From Bacteroidales bacterium (lineage in GTDB: Bacteria; Bacteroidota; Bacteroidia; Bacteroidales; WCHB1-69), in the NCBI GenBank assembly GCA_024400835.1, contig JAKSMC010000018.1:1-63038 (forward strand): a stretch of 63,038 nucleotides of DNA, written 5' to 3'. The notes beneath the pieces are model-generated. The model searched no databases and was not told where the DNA came from. It saw nothing but the letters and a program-made list of their open reading frames with translations. Shown here one piece after another: positions 26,801 through 34,441 of the stretch (positions are counted from its first letter, which is position 1; each line of letters starts with the position of its first letter). Position numbers and translations under genes: made by a program.

Positions 26801-26851
26801 CCTGAGTATCAGGCAAGGAGCGAAGAACTGAAAGTTCGTTCAGAACAGTAG
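20855..26851 (+). CDS. Large alpha-2-macroglobulin family protein
   Basis: Secreted or envelope-bound macroglobulin, a family that traps attacking proteases. The 1998 aa protein has a signal peptide (hydrophobic core about 5-18, cleavage after LQAQ) and an MG2-type domain with IIIDRSVYRPGQSVHFKAY near 590. The segment AIRVRKNFQETAFFYPELQT near 1230 precedes the A2M core (FALPDQLTTWKLYAAAHT). The thioester-type motif C-x-E-Q is present as DCSEQTF (C1467, Q1470), followed by the alpha/alpha toroid (GGWGWYPGSSYSSYITNHIV). Bacterial relatives often sit beside penicillin-binding protein 1C; that gene is absent here. The C-terminus ends in a repeat-like charged tail. An ATG two codons later is an alternative start. 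Confidence 0.9.
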   Translation: MSMKRFLLYIFLLLTSFCRLQAQTPKDKPYFNVETPYDTLWRQFKHYSNQKHYELKNGISCLDTIRKKARLGHNDYQLFKADASYLEFIAFVNPSLSDILPYLDSMKRTVSQPYRGLYNFLIGSYLENETTRNSGSNIGQTDLKHLEEWTAQELDVNAQHYLDTAIDELYEYADWPAEDFLFMTSEYSGQFYRLSTLFDLIAQTYLCYYPNTPSTSQQARLADIIDKAIQLHQKRNEPAIVLEYELQKISRLERNIEPSADSAFYWKELDRLENQYGQVPAIDYERGVYLYELLQNDTALSVAAQNDYYRQSIQHFNNVVQNAQDSFYLNNAQCFLGRIIAPKLTLRPMQDYIIPSAKILLPISYQNIDTIYVSAYRLKTSPNISRRFFKPKLSYYDISIEDCKDLALQNQFVLSHPVQHKNYTTDLFLDSLAAGYYLLIYHTEKAWDSTNVLMIGNITVTNIAAHQNSGRRYNYFTLLDARSGSPLAHKRVVKVYDYYNDVPVKLPVFTNRKGQIRTRMLSEKSIADLSLMVKDGKDFQLEIFTNDVYTDSYSNRFYRQQRRKHPDLYPKPNYKHYFHDTKSTIIIDRSVYRPGQSVHFKAYAVKNHKLLKNHPVEVVLCDKNFKDVEVLLSMTNEYGTVSGQFTLPAGMFDSGYIVLRPTDGEEDSEMAEVYFDIAEYKLPTFKVTLSKCNEPIVKGDTLHIRGRAISYTGVPIANAKVRITVSQSYYNRNNSTEDVLVAYTHSDGRFEVPYKTDVNQFYYYISADVTDVNGETHSAKIDEYLSDKPLYLNFYYDWNTDSLSGIVRCSRHFSNSQPNLTIPVTVEVFRLQDARQIKPCLYADGQRPTQPLYDEQTYQRYFPEYSMDKTSSELKYRPNGEKMFSVTRAFTPDSTLRFSIKEWASGAYRIRLTAERPDGTMDTCSKQFTILPQSEKDTFDVSPVWSQWLQPRCYSGDKIKFAVGSCLKNATIYGFLSQGKTIIKTFKTDSKDSYQTFSIRTKHNSGTLGLYLFAEQNAHIYEMDEQDVAYFRLASRVHTIKNGLLQLSLIHWNSLLEPGKKEYGEILVTNAYTGEPESAETLVWMIDSSILDIGRSHKIDWLLPNEGYCREKKLGHSFWRNHPLVHQSITNDPAYTINFPIQFPDLVSKKWAHINYYLYSLSPVVFDADNTTSQTMIVSGENLKTTPGRSVTAAYSNTSDQTIVDGVRVRDNNEYEALASKVHQEQSTSSAAAIRVRKNFQETAFFYPELQTTADGRVHFEFALPDQLTTWKLYAAAHTSNLHSGWLTTSLQTRQTLMVQSQAPRFLREGDTMTFQAKVTNLSDTTMLGKATLRLFDLTTEEPLTQLILGDSVQAFVCEKGQVTNVSWRITTPKNMEAIGYRMLALSGNYGDGEEGPIPVLSKRILVTETKAFTVPAGDSAHIQFNRLLSDTSRTREHYRFTMKASTQPMWSIILSLPYLIQYPHDCSEQTFAKYYANTLALKILDDNPALDSIYSQWRRDGLNANTESPLMKNAMLKDIALDETPWLIDAQNEQTQKTNLAHLFTTGKLKEEARQQLNTLNDYQLKDGGWGWYPGSSYSSYITNHIVAGFQKLQHFGITLPNNFHLEKTLAKMDSTQVMQYRNVTKDSPISETDIQYLYARTFNNVDSSWLLQPYVQYYLTKSTENIFRANLARQAEVALILHHIGRDEEARNIIESLRQRAQRDASNGMYWPNNARGYYHWYEAPIERHALLMEAFHEIDPRDDELSAMTQWLLLQKQGNHWSNTKATTEAIYALLLTNSSKNLMRPSDADITVGGEHFYAAMSTTTGTGQMQHEWEGKDITPKLADVTVRADSEQPTFGALYWQYFEDMDKVSSSAEGLHLERALYHRNDGSDRIVPVTVENPARIGERVTVRFVITCDRDIEYVHLKDQRAAAFEPDNILSHYDYHNGLWYYVSPRNAATHFFFPKLSKGTHVMEHQLIVTQTGEFSNGAATIECMYAPEYQARSEELKVRSEQ

Positions 26852-26875
26852 TCAAGGTTTCAGGATGCATTCCCG

Positions 26876-26917
26876 AAAGTCAATGTCAAAGTCAATAGTC
26901 AAAGTCAACGTCAAACG
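26876..26917. repeat. Heptamer-type spacer repeat (AAGTCAA family)
   Basis: About five tandem phrases of the form AAGTCAATGTC/AAGTCAATAGTC between the macroglobulin gene and mfd. Related phrases occur at 1530-1545, 30420-30435 and 45175-45190. Confidence 0.65.
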
Positions 26918-26975
26918 ACAAGCGGCTAACAGCAAATTCCTCATTGTCCCCCAAACGTGAGACCCGATTTTTTCC

Positions 26976-26984
26976 TATCTTTGC
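26976..26984 (+). promoter_or_regulatory. -7 promoter box for mfd
   Basis: TATCTTTGC, exact consensus, 18 nt before the mfd ATG, implying a leader of only about a dozen nucleotides. Confidence 0.72.
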
Positions 26985-27002
26985 GGCCCCTTACGAACAA
27001 CT

Positions 27003-30000
27003 ATGACTATAGAAGAACTACAGGCGCAATTCTGCAACAAGGAGATTGCGCAAATCGCTCCGATGCTCCAAAGCACGGATTCTGCAAAAACCATTCAACT
27101 CAATGGTTTAACGGGCTCCTCATACCCTTTGTTAGCCACCAAGCTCATCGGCAACCCATCTTCGACACAACTCTTCGTGCTGTCCAACCGCGAGCGTGCC
27201 GCCTATTTCTACAACGACCTCGAAAAACTGCTTGACGACCACAACACGCCACTACCGTACAAGAAGGTTCACTACCTGCCTTCATCCTACAAGCGTGCCC
27301 ACACGGCTGAGGAAATTGACAAATCCAACGCCAAGCTCCGCTCGGAAATCGTCAACAAGATTTCCACGCATCCGGAAGGCAACTACATCATCGTGACCTA
27401 TCCGGAAGCCATTGCCGAGAAGGTAGTCTCCCCTCAGTTCGTCAGTCAGAATTCCTTTGTCATCAAACAGGGAGCGGAAATCCCCACCGACATTTTCCTG
27501 GAGTTCCTCTATCAGTTCGAATATCTTCAAGAAGACTTCGTTTTCGAGCCCGGGCAGTTCGCATGGCGCGGTAGCATTTTCGACATCTTCTCCTTCTCCG
27601 AAGAGTACCCCTACCGTATCGAACTCGACGGCGACCGCGTGGAGTCCATCCGCTACTTCAATCCTGAGAGCCAGCTTTCTATGCGGGATCAACTCGAAAT
27701 CCGCATCATGCCCAAAATCGTCTCCCATCAGATTGTCGAAAAGCGAATTTCCCTTTTCGAATTTCTGCCTAAAGACACAACGCTCTGGCTTGACACGCCC
27801 AAAGATATCGGCTCCCAAATCGCCCACCTTTTCAAGTCTGTGGAAGAAGAGTACGAAAACGCGCCCGACCCCGAGCGCAAGCTGTCCGTAGCAGACCTCT
27901 TCATCCAACGTCGCGACTTCAACAAAGCCTGTCCTGAGCACACACAGGTCATCCTCAACACTGAGTCTGAGGAACCCGTGGATCTCGCCATCGACTTCGG
28001 TTTCAAGCCGCAGAACAACTTCGGGCGCAGTTTCGACTACCTGCTGCTCGAATGGATTGACAATCTCGAGCACGGCATCCACAACATCTTCCTCGCCGAA
28101 AACCAATCGCAGCTCGACCGCCTTTTCAAAATCATGGTCGACCTGTTAGACAAATACAACAAGCACAACGCCACATCTTTCAAGATAGAGCCGCTGTACG
28201 AACCTATCCGTTACATTCTGCACGCCGGTTTCAGCGCCCCACAGCACAAGCTCGCCGTCTACACCGACCACCAGTTCTTCGAAAAAAATGAGCGCATCGT
28301 CATCCGCGACCGCTACAAGAAGAGCGAGGCTTTCACGCTCAAAGAAATCTACGACCTACAGCCCGGCGATTTCGTCGTACACATCGACTACGGCATCGGC
28401 GTTTACCAAGGCCTTGAAAAAACCGAAATCAACGGCAAGGAGCAGGAAGTCATCAAGCTCAGCTACAAAGACGGCGACCTGCTATACGTCAGTGTGCATT
28501 CGCTGCACAAAATCAGCAAGTACGTCGGCAAAGAAGGCACCCCGCCGTCCCTGCACCGCATCGGTTCCGGCTCGTGGGAGAAGGTCAAGGAGCGTACCAA
28601 AAAGCGCATCAAGGAACTGGCCATCGACCTCATCAAGCTGTATGCGCAGCGCAAGTCCCGCAAGGGCTTCGCGTACTCCGCCGACAACTATATGCAGACG
28701 GAACTCGAGGCATCATTCATCTACGAAGACACCCCCGACCAGGTCAAGACATTGGCCGATGTCAAACGAGATATGGAGAGCGACCATCCTATGGACCGAC
28801 TCGTCTGTGGGGACGTAGGTTTCGGCAAAACCGAAATCGCCATCCGCGCTGCCTTCAAGGCCGTGTGTGACAGCAAGCAGGTGGCCGTGCTCGTGCCCAC
28901 CACCGTGCTTGCCCTCCAGCACTACACCACCTTCTCCGACCGTCTATGCAATATGCCCTGTCGAGTGGAATACGTCAACCGTTTCAAGACCAACAAGCAG
29001 ATTAAAGAGACACTGAAAAAGCTCAAAGAAGGGCAGATAGACATCCTCATCGGCACGCACCGGTTGCTCAGCAAGGACGTGGTTTTCAAAGACCTAGGGT
29101 TGCTCATCATTGACGAAGAGCAGAAATTCGGTGTCGCTGCCAAGGAGAAGCTCCGCGAACTTCGCGTCAGCGTGGACACCCTGACCATGTCGGCCACGCC
29201 TATTCCGAGGACCCTGCAGTTCTCTTTGATGGGTGCGCGCGACATCTCCGTCATCACCACGCCCCCGCCCAACCGCCAGCCCATCCAGACGGAAGTTCAC
29301 GTCTTTGACGAAGACATCATCCGCGAAGCCATCCAGTTCGAACTTGACCGCAACGGCCAGGTGTTTGTGGTCCACAACAAAATCCAGGACATCAAGGAGC
29401 TGGCCGGCCTGATACAGCGGCTTGTACCTACCGCGCGCATCGCCATCGGCCACGGCCAGATGGAAGGCGAGGAACTCGAGCACATCATGACAGACTTCAT
29501 CAACCACCAATACGACGTACTCATCTCCACCACCATCGTTGAATCAGGCTTGGACATTGTGAACGCCAACACTATGATCATCAACGACGCGCAGAACTTC
29601 GCACTCAACGTACTGCACCAATTGCGCGGCCGCGTGGGACGCAGCAACCAAAAGGCCTTCTGCTACCTCTTCACAAAACCCTTCGAGGTACTCAACGACC
29701 AAGCCCGCAAAAGACTGCAGGCCATCGAAGACTACTCCGACATCGGCAGCGGCATCCAGATTGCCCTCCGCGACCTCGACATCCGTGGGGCCGGCAACAT
29801 TCTCGGTGCAGACCAAAGCGGCTTCATCAATGAAATCGGATACGAGATGTATCAGAAAATCCTGGCCGAAGCCATCCAGGAAATGCGAGGCACAGACTTC
29901 GACGAAGTGGGAATGGCCGACAACTCCGGACTGCTCACCCGCGAATGCGTGTTCGAAACCGACATCGAGGCACTCTTCCCCTCCGACTACGTGGCGAGCG

Positions 30001-30407
30001 TCAGCGAGCGCATGAGCCTCTACAAAGAACTCGAGGCTGTCAAAGACCTCGACCAACTCGAGAAGTTCCGCCAAAAGGTCGTCGACATTTTCGGACCTAT
30101 GCCCAAAGCCACCCAGGAACTGATGCAGACGATGCCGCTCCGAATGCTTGCCGGCCAGCTACATTTTGAGAAAATTATCCTCAAGAAGAACACCTTCACA
30201 GGCTACTTCATCGGAAATTCCTCGTCCAAGTACTTCCAATCCGACGCCTTCGGCAGTGTCTTAGCCTTCCTCCAAGCCAATCACCCAGCTGTACAACTTA
30301 AGGAACTCAACAGCAAACTGCTGCTCATCATCCACAACACTCCGACCATAAAATCAGCTATGCACTGGCTCGAAAAAATGGAAAGGTTCTGCCAGTTTAG
30401 CCATTAG
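27003..30407 (+). CDS. mfd: Transcription-repair coupling factor Mfd
   Basis: Mfd removes RNA polymerase stalled at DNA lesions and recruits UvrA. The 1134 aa protein has the UvrB-homology region at the N-terminus (FEPGQFAWRGSIFDIFSF, about 181-198). The RNA-polymerase-interaction domain has PGDFVVHIDYGIGVYQGL, and the translocase has Walker A GDVGFGKT (603-610) and DEEQ in the Walker B position. The helicase motifs TMSATPIPRTL and GRVGRSNQKAFCYLF and the C-terminal TRCF domain follow. All motifs look intact and length is standard. The start is set by the -7 box just upstream. Confidence 0.97.
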   Translation: MTIEELQAQFCNKEIAQIAPMLQSTDSAKTIQLNGLTGSSYPLLATKLIGNPSSTQLFVLSNRERAAYFYNDLEKLLDDHNTPLPYKKVHYLPSSYKRAHTAEEIDKSNAKLRSEIVNKISTHPEGNYIIVTYPEAIAEKVVSPQFVSQNSFVIKQGAEIPTDIFLEFLYQFEYLQEDFVFEPGQFAWRGSIFDIFSFSEEYPYRIELDGDRVESIRYFNPESQLSMRDQLEIRIMPKIVSHQIVEKRISLFEFLPKDTTLWLDTPKDIGSQIAHLFKSVEEEYENAPDPERKLSVADLFIQRRDFNKACPEHTQVILNTESEEPVDLAIDFGFKPQNNFGRSFDYLLLEWIDNLEHGIHNIFLAENQSQLDRLFKIMVDLLDKYNKHNATSFKIEPLYEPIRYILHAGFSAPQHKLAVYTDHQFFEKNERIVIRDRYKKSEAFTLKEIYDLQPGDFVVHIDYGIGVYQGLEKTEINGKEQEVIKLSYKDGDLLYVSVHSLHKISKYVGKEGTPPSLHRIGSGSWEKVKERTKKRIKELAIDLIKLYAQRKSRKGFAYSADNYMQTELEASFIYEDTPDQVKTLADVKRDMESDHPMDRLVCGDVGFGKTEIAIRAAFKAVCDSKQVAVLVPTTVLALQHYTTFSDRLCNMPCRVEYVNRFKTNKQIKETLKKLKEGQIDILIGTHRLLSKDVVFKDLGLLIIDEEQKFGVAAKEKLRELRVSVDTLTMSATPIPRTLQFSLMGARDISVITTPPPNRQPIQTEVHVFDEDIIREAIQFELDRNGQVFVVHNKIQDIKELAGLIQRLVPTARIAIGHGQMEGEELEHIMTDFINHQYDVLISTTIVESGLDIVNANTMIINDAQNFALNVLHQLRGRVGRSNQKAFCYLFTKPFEVLNDQARKRLQAIEDYSDIGSGIQIALRDLDIRGAGNILGADQSGFINEIGYEMYQKILAEAIQEMRGTDFDEVGMADNSGLLTRECVFETDIEALFPSDYVASVSERMSLYKELEAVKDLDQLEKFRQKVVDIFGPMPKATQELMQTMPLRMLAGQLHFEKIILKKNTFTGYFIGNSSSKYFQSDAFGSVLAFLQANHPAVQLKELNSKLLLIIHNTPTIKSAMHWLEKMERFCQFSH

Positions 30408-30513
30408 CCGTTTCAACTTTGGCTATTGACTTTGACATAGGCCACAACTCCGCCAAAGGTTAAAAACCAATAACTAACAGCCGATTAGGCTTTGGCGATT
30501 TGATTTTTTTTCG

Positions 30514-30522
30514 TACGTTTGC
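30514..30522 (+). promoter_or_regulatory. -7 promoter box for the FN3 secreted protein
   Basis: TACGTTTGC, 20 nt before the ATG at 30543. It rules out the in-frame TTG at 30519, which would start inside the box. Confidence 0.65.
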
Positions 30523-30542
30523 GACTTCAAAATTCCCTGACA

Positions 30543-32300
30543 ATGAAAAAAATATTTACCCTCTTATTGATCACCTTCGGTTTGCTGGCAATGCAGGCCC
30601 AAAACACCATCAACATTCCTAACAACAGTTTCGAAAATTGGCAGAGCCACCAAGGTTACAGCGTATCCGTCCTCTTCATCTCACTGCCTGTATTCAGCAG
30701 TTTTTCAAGTCCGGCAGACTGGGACTATCTGTCCTATCCCGTGAATGAGACAGTCAGTTTCAGCGGCTTCAACCTTAATGTCAACACCAACTTGCCGTTG
30801 CTGAAAGCATCCGCACAAACCAGCGATGTCCCCGACGGCTCCAATGCGCTCAAGATACAATCCTTCATGCTTTCTGACGTCATTTCTTCTACCGCCTACT
30901 CATTGGTGGGCAGTTACGTGGACCAGGAACTGATGACTATGGTATTCCCGACGGTTCTCGCTACCGGACAAATTAACTTGGACAACTTCCTGCCCCTGAT
31001 GAACTCCATCATCGACAACATCAGCAGTCCCGCCCAGCTGTTCAACGTCTTCTCCGGTGAAGACGTCAACCAGTATTTCAGCGGAGGACTGCCGCTCAAC
31101 GGCGAGGTTCCGGGAACGCTCACGGGATACTACAAATACACTTCCGCCACGTCTGGCGACAACGGCGGCATCATGATGCTCGGCACCAAATACAACGCCA
31201 CGACCCACCACAGAGAGGTGGTCGGCGGCGGCTACAGCCTTGCCTTCACAGACACCAACAGCTACGTGCCGTTTTCCATCGATTACCATTCCCTGCATGA
31301 AATCATCCCATCTGCTCCGGAATCAGATCCTGACACGCTTGTCCTCATGCTGTTCTCTTCGGCCAACAATCACCGCCAACAAGGTTCCGCATTCTATCTC
31401 GACAATTTAGTGCTCAACGCCCAAACCGACACCATTCCCGTCACTCCAGAAGAGCCCGACACCTGCAGTGCCATCCTCAACCTCGCGGTTGCCAACGTCG
31501 ACACCACATCTGCCACGCTGACTTGGAACAATCTCGAGCTTCCGGCCAATTGGCAGTACGCTTACGGTCCTACCGGTCTCGACATCAACACCGCGGCAAC
31601 TGTCGTCCTCTATGACAGCACCATAACGCTGACGGATCTACAGCCCGGCACCCAATATGACTGCTACGTGCGTTCTCAATGCAACGACACCCTCTTCAGC
31701 AATTGGAGCATGGTCACTTTCCAAACTGACACTTTGATACCCGTCATTCCCGAAGAACCTGACACTTGCGGCGCAATCCTCAACCTTGCCGTTGTCAGCC
31801 TCGACACGATGAACGCCACCCTGGCCTGGAACAATGCCGAGTTCCCCGAAAACTGGCAGTACGCCTATGGTCCTGCCGGATTCGCACTCGAGTCCGCAAC
31901 GCCGACGAACATCTATGACAGCACCATAACGCTGACCGATCTGCAACCCGGCACCCAATACGACTGCTACGTGCGCTCACAATGCAACGACACCCTCTTC
32001 AGCAACTGGAGTATGGTGACCTTCCAAACCGACACCCTTGTTCCCCATATTCCTGACAATCCAGACACACTCGGAATTGAGGTTCTTTCGCAAAAGGATT
32101 TGAAAGTATTCCCGAACCCGACTTCCGACGTCATTCACTGTTCAGCTACATTTCCCATCGAGCGCATCGCCATCTTCGACGTTTTCGGCAGAAAAATCAT
32201 GGAAACCGACGAGGACAGCATCAATCTCAGCGGCTTAGCCAAGGGACTCTACATTTTGGAAATCAATCACAACATCCAAAGAAAAATCGAAAAACGATAA
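30543..32300 (+). CDS. T9SS-exported protein with tandem fibronectin type III repeats
   Basis: The 585 aa protein has a signal peptide (MKKIFTLLLITFGLLAMQAQ) and an N-terminal ~300-residue domain of Bacteroidota cell-surface type (NNSFENWQ, later NHRQQGSAFYLDNLVL). Two tandem FN3-like units follow, repeating every 101 residues (DSTITLTDLQPGTQYDCYV twice). The C-terminus is a type IX secretion sorting domain (LKVFPNPTSDVI, IFDVFGRKI, GLAKGLYILEI). It should be exported across the outer membrane and anchored or released. The repeat copies are nearly identical in DNA, so the duplication is recent. The last base pairs overlap the next gene's ATG. Confidence 0.88.
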   Translation: MKKIFTLLLITFGLLAMQAQNTINIPNNSFENWQSHQGYSVSVLFISLPVFSSFSSPADWDYLSYPVNETVSFSGFNLNVNTNLPLLKASAQTSDVPDGSNALKIQSFMLSDVISSTAYSLVGSYVDQELMTMVFPTVLATGQINLDNFLPLMNSIIDNISSPAQLFNVFSGEDVNQYFSGGLPLNGEVPGTLTGYYKYTSATSGDNGGIMMLGTKYNATTHHREVVGGGYSLAFTDTNSYVPFSIDYHSLHEIIPSAPESDPDTLVLMLFSSANNHRQQGSAFYLDNLVLNAQTDTIPVTPEEPDTCSAILNLAVANVDTTSATLTWNNLELPANWQYAYGPTGLDINTAATVVLYDSTITLTDLQPGTQYDCYVRSQCNDTLFSNWSMVTFQTDTLIPVIPEEPDTCGAILNLAVVSLDTMNATLAWNNAEFPENWQYAYGPAGFALESATPTNIYDSTITLTDLQPGTQYDCYVRSQCNDTLFSNWSMVTFQTDTLVPHIPDNPDTLGIEVLSQKDLKVFPNPTSDVIHCSATFPIERIAIFDVFGRKIMETDEDSINLSGLAKGLYILEINHNIQRKIEKR

Positions 32301-33475
32301 TGAACGAAGCCACCAGGGAATTCATCCGAGAGCATGAGAGCGATGACGTGCGGCAAGTAGCCTTGCGGGGGTGCAAGAACCCAGCCGTGGACCTGCCTTT
32401 GGCACTTCGCCAGATTGAAGGGCGGCAGAAGGCCAAGTACAAGTTGCCCGAGCTCTACGCTCACCCCGAAATCCTGTATCCGGCAGCAATCTCGTTAGAG
32501 CAGTGTTCCTCTTCGGAAACCGCGCAATACAAATCCGCACTGCTCAGCGGCCATGACTTTGCCGACCTCACGGGCGGCTTCGGCATCGACACCTTTGCCT
32601 TCGCGCCCAATTTCGAGCAGTGCCACTACGTCGAACCGCAGCACACGCTTTGCCAGTTGGCACAGCATAACGCCACTGTCTTAGGAATCAGCAACATCCA
32701 CATCCTCGAGAGGACCATGGAGGAGGCGCTGCCAGAGCTTCCCTCAGTGGACTGCCTCTACCTCGACCCGTCACGTCGCGACAGCCACGGCAACCGCGTA
32801 GTCACACTGGAGGAGTGCACCCCCGACCTCACGCGTTGGAAAGATGCGCTTCTGCACAAAGTGCGCCACTGCCTACTCGCCAAGCTATCCCCGATGCTCG
32901 ACATCAAACGAACCTTGCAGCAGCTACCCGAGACCACGGCCGTGCACATCGTGGCCGTCAACAACGAATGTAAAGAAGTGCTCTTCCTACTGGAGCCCGG
33001 TGCCGACCGACACGACATCCCCGTCGTCGCCGCCAACATCAAAGACGGAGTGTCAGATGTTTTCCGATTTTCGACACTCGAAGAGCAAAATGCAGTGCCG
33101 ACATTGACTGACGAACTCGGCGAATATCTTTTCGAACCCAACGCCGCCATCATGAAGGCTGGCGGATTCAAGACCGTAGCCACGCACTTCAACCTACAGA
33201 AGCTGCATCCGCACACACATCTTTACACCAGCGACCAACCTGTCGACAATTTCCCCGGACGCACATTCCGCATCGAGCAAGCCCTTCCGTTTAGTAAGAA
33301 AACTGCCAAACAGCTACTCATCAAACAGGCGAACATAGCTACTCGGAACTTCCCGTTGTCGGCTGACGAACTTAAAAAATCTCTGAAAATAAAAGACGGC
33401 GGCGACACCTATATCTTCGGAGCCACCCTGACAGGAGATAGAAAAGTACTGCTTATTTGTTCTAAAATATATTAG
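32300..33475 (+). CDS. THUMP-like domain SAM-dependent methyltransferase
   Basis: The 391 aa protein has a Rossmann methyltransferase core with motif I ADLTGGFGIDTF (about 90-101), the acidic ribose-binding stretch YVEPQHTLCQLAQHN, and motif IV LYLDPSRRD. The C-terminal ~90 residues are the THUMP-like domain. Bacteroidota homologues are annotated as tRNA or rRNA modifying enzymes, but the exact target is unknown. Its ATG overlaps the stop of the secreted protein by 1 nt. Its 3' end overlaps the convergent next gene by 4 nt. Confidence 0.85.
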   Translation: MNEATREFIREHESDDVRQVALRGCKNPAVDLPLALRQIEGRQKAKYKLPELYAHPEILYPAAISLEQCSSSETAQYKSALLSGHDFADLTGGFGIDTFAFAPNFEQCHYVEPQHTLCQLAQHNATVLGISNIHILERTMEEALPELPSVDCLYLDPSRRDSHGNRVVTLEECTPDLTRWKDALLHKVRHCLLAKLSPMLDIKRTLQQLPETTAVHIVAVNNECKEVLFLLEPGADRHDIPVVAANIKDGVSDVFRFSTLEEQNAVPTLTDELGEYLFEPNAAIMKAGGFKTVATHFNLQKLHPHTHLYTSDQPVDNFPGRTFRIEQALPFSKKTAKQLLIKQANIATRNFPLSADELKKSLKIKDGGDTYIFGATLTGDRKVLLICSKIY

Positions 33476-34197
33476 ATGTTCTCTCGACGCATCAGTGGGC
33501 TGCCTAATATCGGCAGAAGAGAAGTCTTACCGTCGTCAAAGCGGTGGACTGTATAGTTTTCACGAGGGATGGTCGTATTGCCCTGCATCACTTTGCAGAG
33601 ATACTCTTCCAAAAAGGTACCGATGTTGATTTCAACATCGACAAAAAGGTGCTGTAAATATTCCACCCGACTTTTTTCGACAGCCTTTCTACTGGCCGGC
33701 TGCAGCAAATCCGACTGCAAGACAGTTTTGAAACTGGGAACGGAGTTCAGAGTATCCAGGACGTCATCTAAAGCACGATAGTTTTTGTCGCAGGAGAGCA
33801 GCAACATGTAGTCATAGTTATTGAATGACGTTTTATACAGTGTATCGCCGAGGTTGTTGAAAAGGAAGCACTCGTCGTCAAAGAGGAAGCCGCCCAGCAG
33901 CGGGTCAGAGCTCTTATCCAAATCCTGAGCAGAGATAATGATTCTGTTAGGGACCAGAATCAGATAGGCCTCCTGGCTGAAATTCAGCACAGAGAAAAAA
34001 ATGGAATCAGGCAGATGAGGATATTTGGGCATCAGGAATGCATCTTTTAGGAAATGGACGTTGCGATGGAACAACTTCTCCAAATCGCAAGCCATACGGA
34101 TAGGCGACGCATTCGATTTTATAAAAAAGATGTCGTGGTTTTTGGAATGTCCGAAACCCTCCAACCAGTCCACACTGTTCGATTTCTGCTTAGTCAT
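33472..34197 (-). CDS. Hypothetical 241 aa cytoplasmic protein
   Basis: I do not recognise the family. No signal peptide or membrane helix is visible. The sequence alternates beta-like and helical stretches (FFSVLNFSQEAYLILVPNRI, DYMLLLSCDKNYRALDDVLD) and ends with ILGSPLMRRENI. It has its own promoter 21 nt before the ATG and converges on the methyltransferase gene, the two stop codons overlapping. Codon use and GC are like the neighbours, so it looks like a resident gene. Confidence 0.7.
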   Translation of the reverse strand: MTKQKSNSVDWLEGFGHSKNHDIFFIKSNASPIRMACDLEKLFHRNVHFLKDAFLMPKYPHLPDSIFFSVLNFSQEAYLILVPNRIIISAQDLDKSSDPLLGGFLFDDECFLFNNLGDTLYKTSFNNYDYMLLLSCDKNYRALDDVLDTLNSVPSFKTVLQSDLLQPASRKAVEKSRVEYLQHLFVDVEINIGTFLEEYLCKVMQGNTTIPRENYTVHRFDDGKTSLLPILGSPLMRRENI

Positions 34198-34217
34198 ATT
34201 TTCTTATTTGGCAATAT

Positions 34218-34226
34218 GCAAAAATA
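34218..34226 (-). promoter_or_regulatory. -7 promoter box for the 241 aa hypothetical protein
   Basis: TATTTTTGC on the minus strand, 20 nt before its ATG. Confidence 0.68.
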
Positions 34227-34342
34227 GACAAAGAGAGCCGGAAATCGGGATTGCTTTTTCAAAATTATCCACATAAGAATGTGATTAAAAAGAGAATAAA
34301 AAACAGGTACATTTTTAACTTGGTTTTTGGGTTGAATTTTAT

Positions 34343-34351
34343 TACTTTTGC
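34343..34351 (+). promoter_or_regulatory. -7 promoter box for korAB
   Basis: TACTTTTGC, about 90 nt before the korA ATG. The leader is AT-rich with no clear structure. Confidence 0.68.
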
Positions 34352-34441
34352 CGCCGTTTTTTATGGGCAACGTATAAAAGGCTCCGTAAAACACAAACGT
34401 TTATTATTCAAGAAATTAATAATTCAAAAACATAAAAAAAT

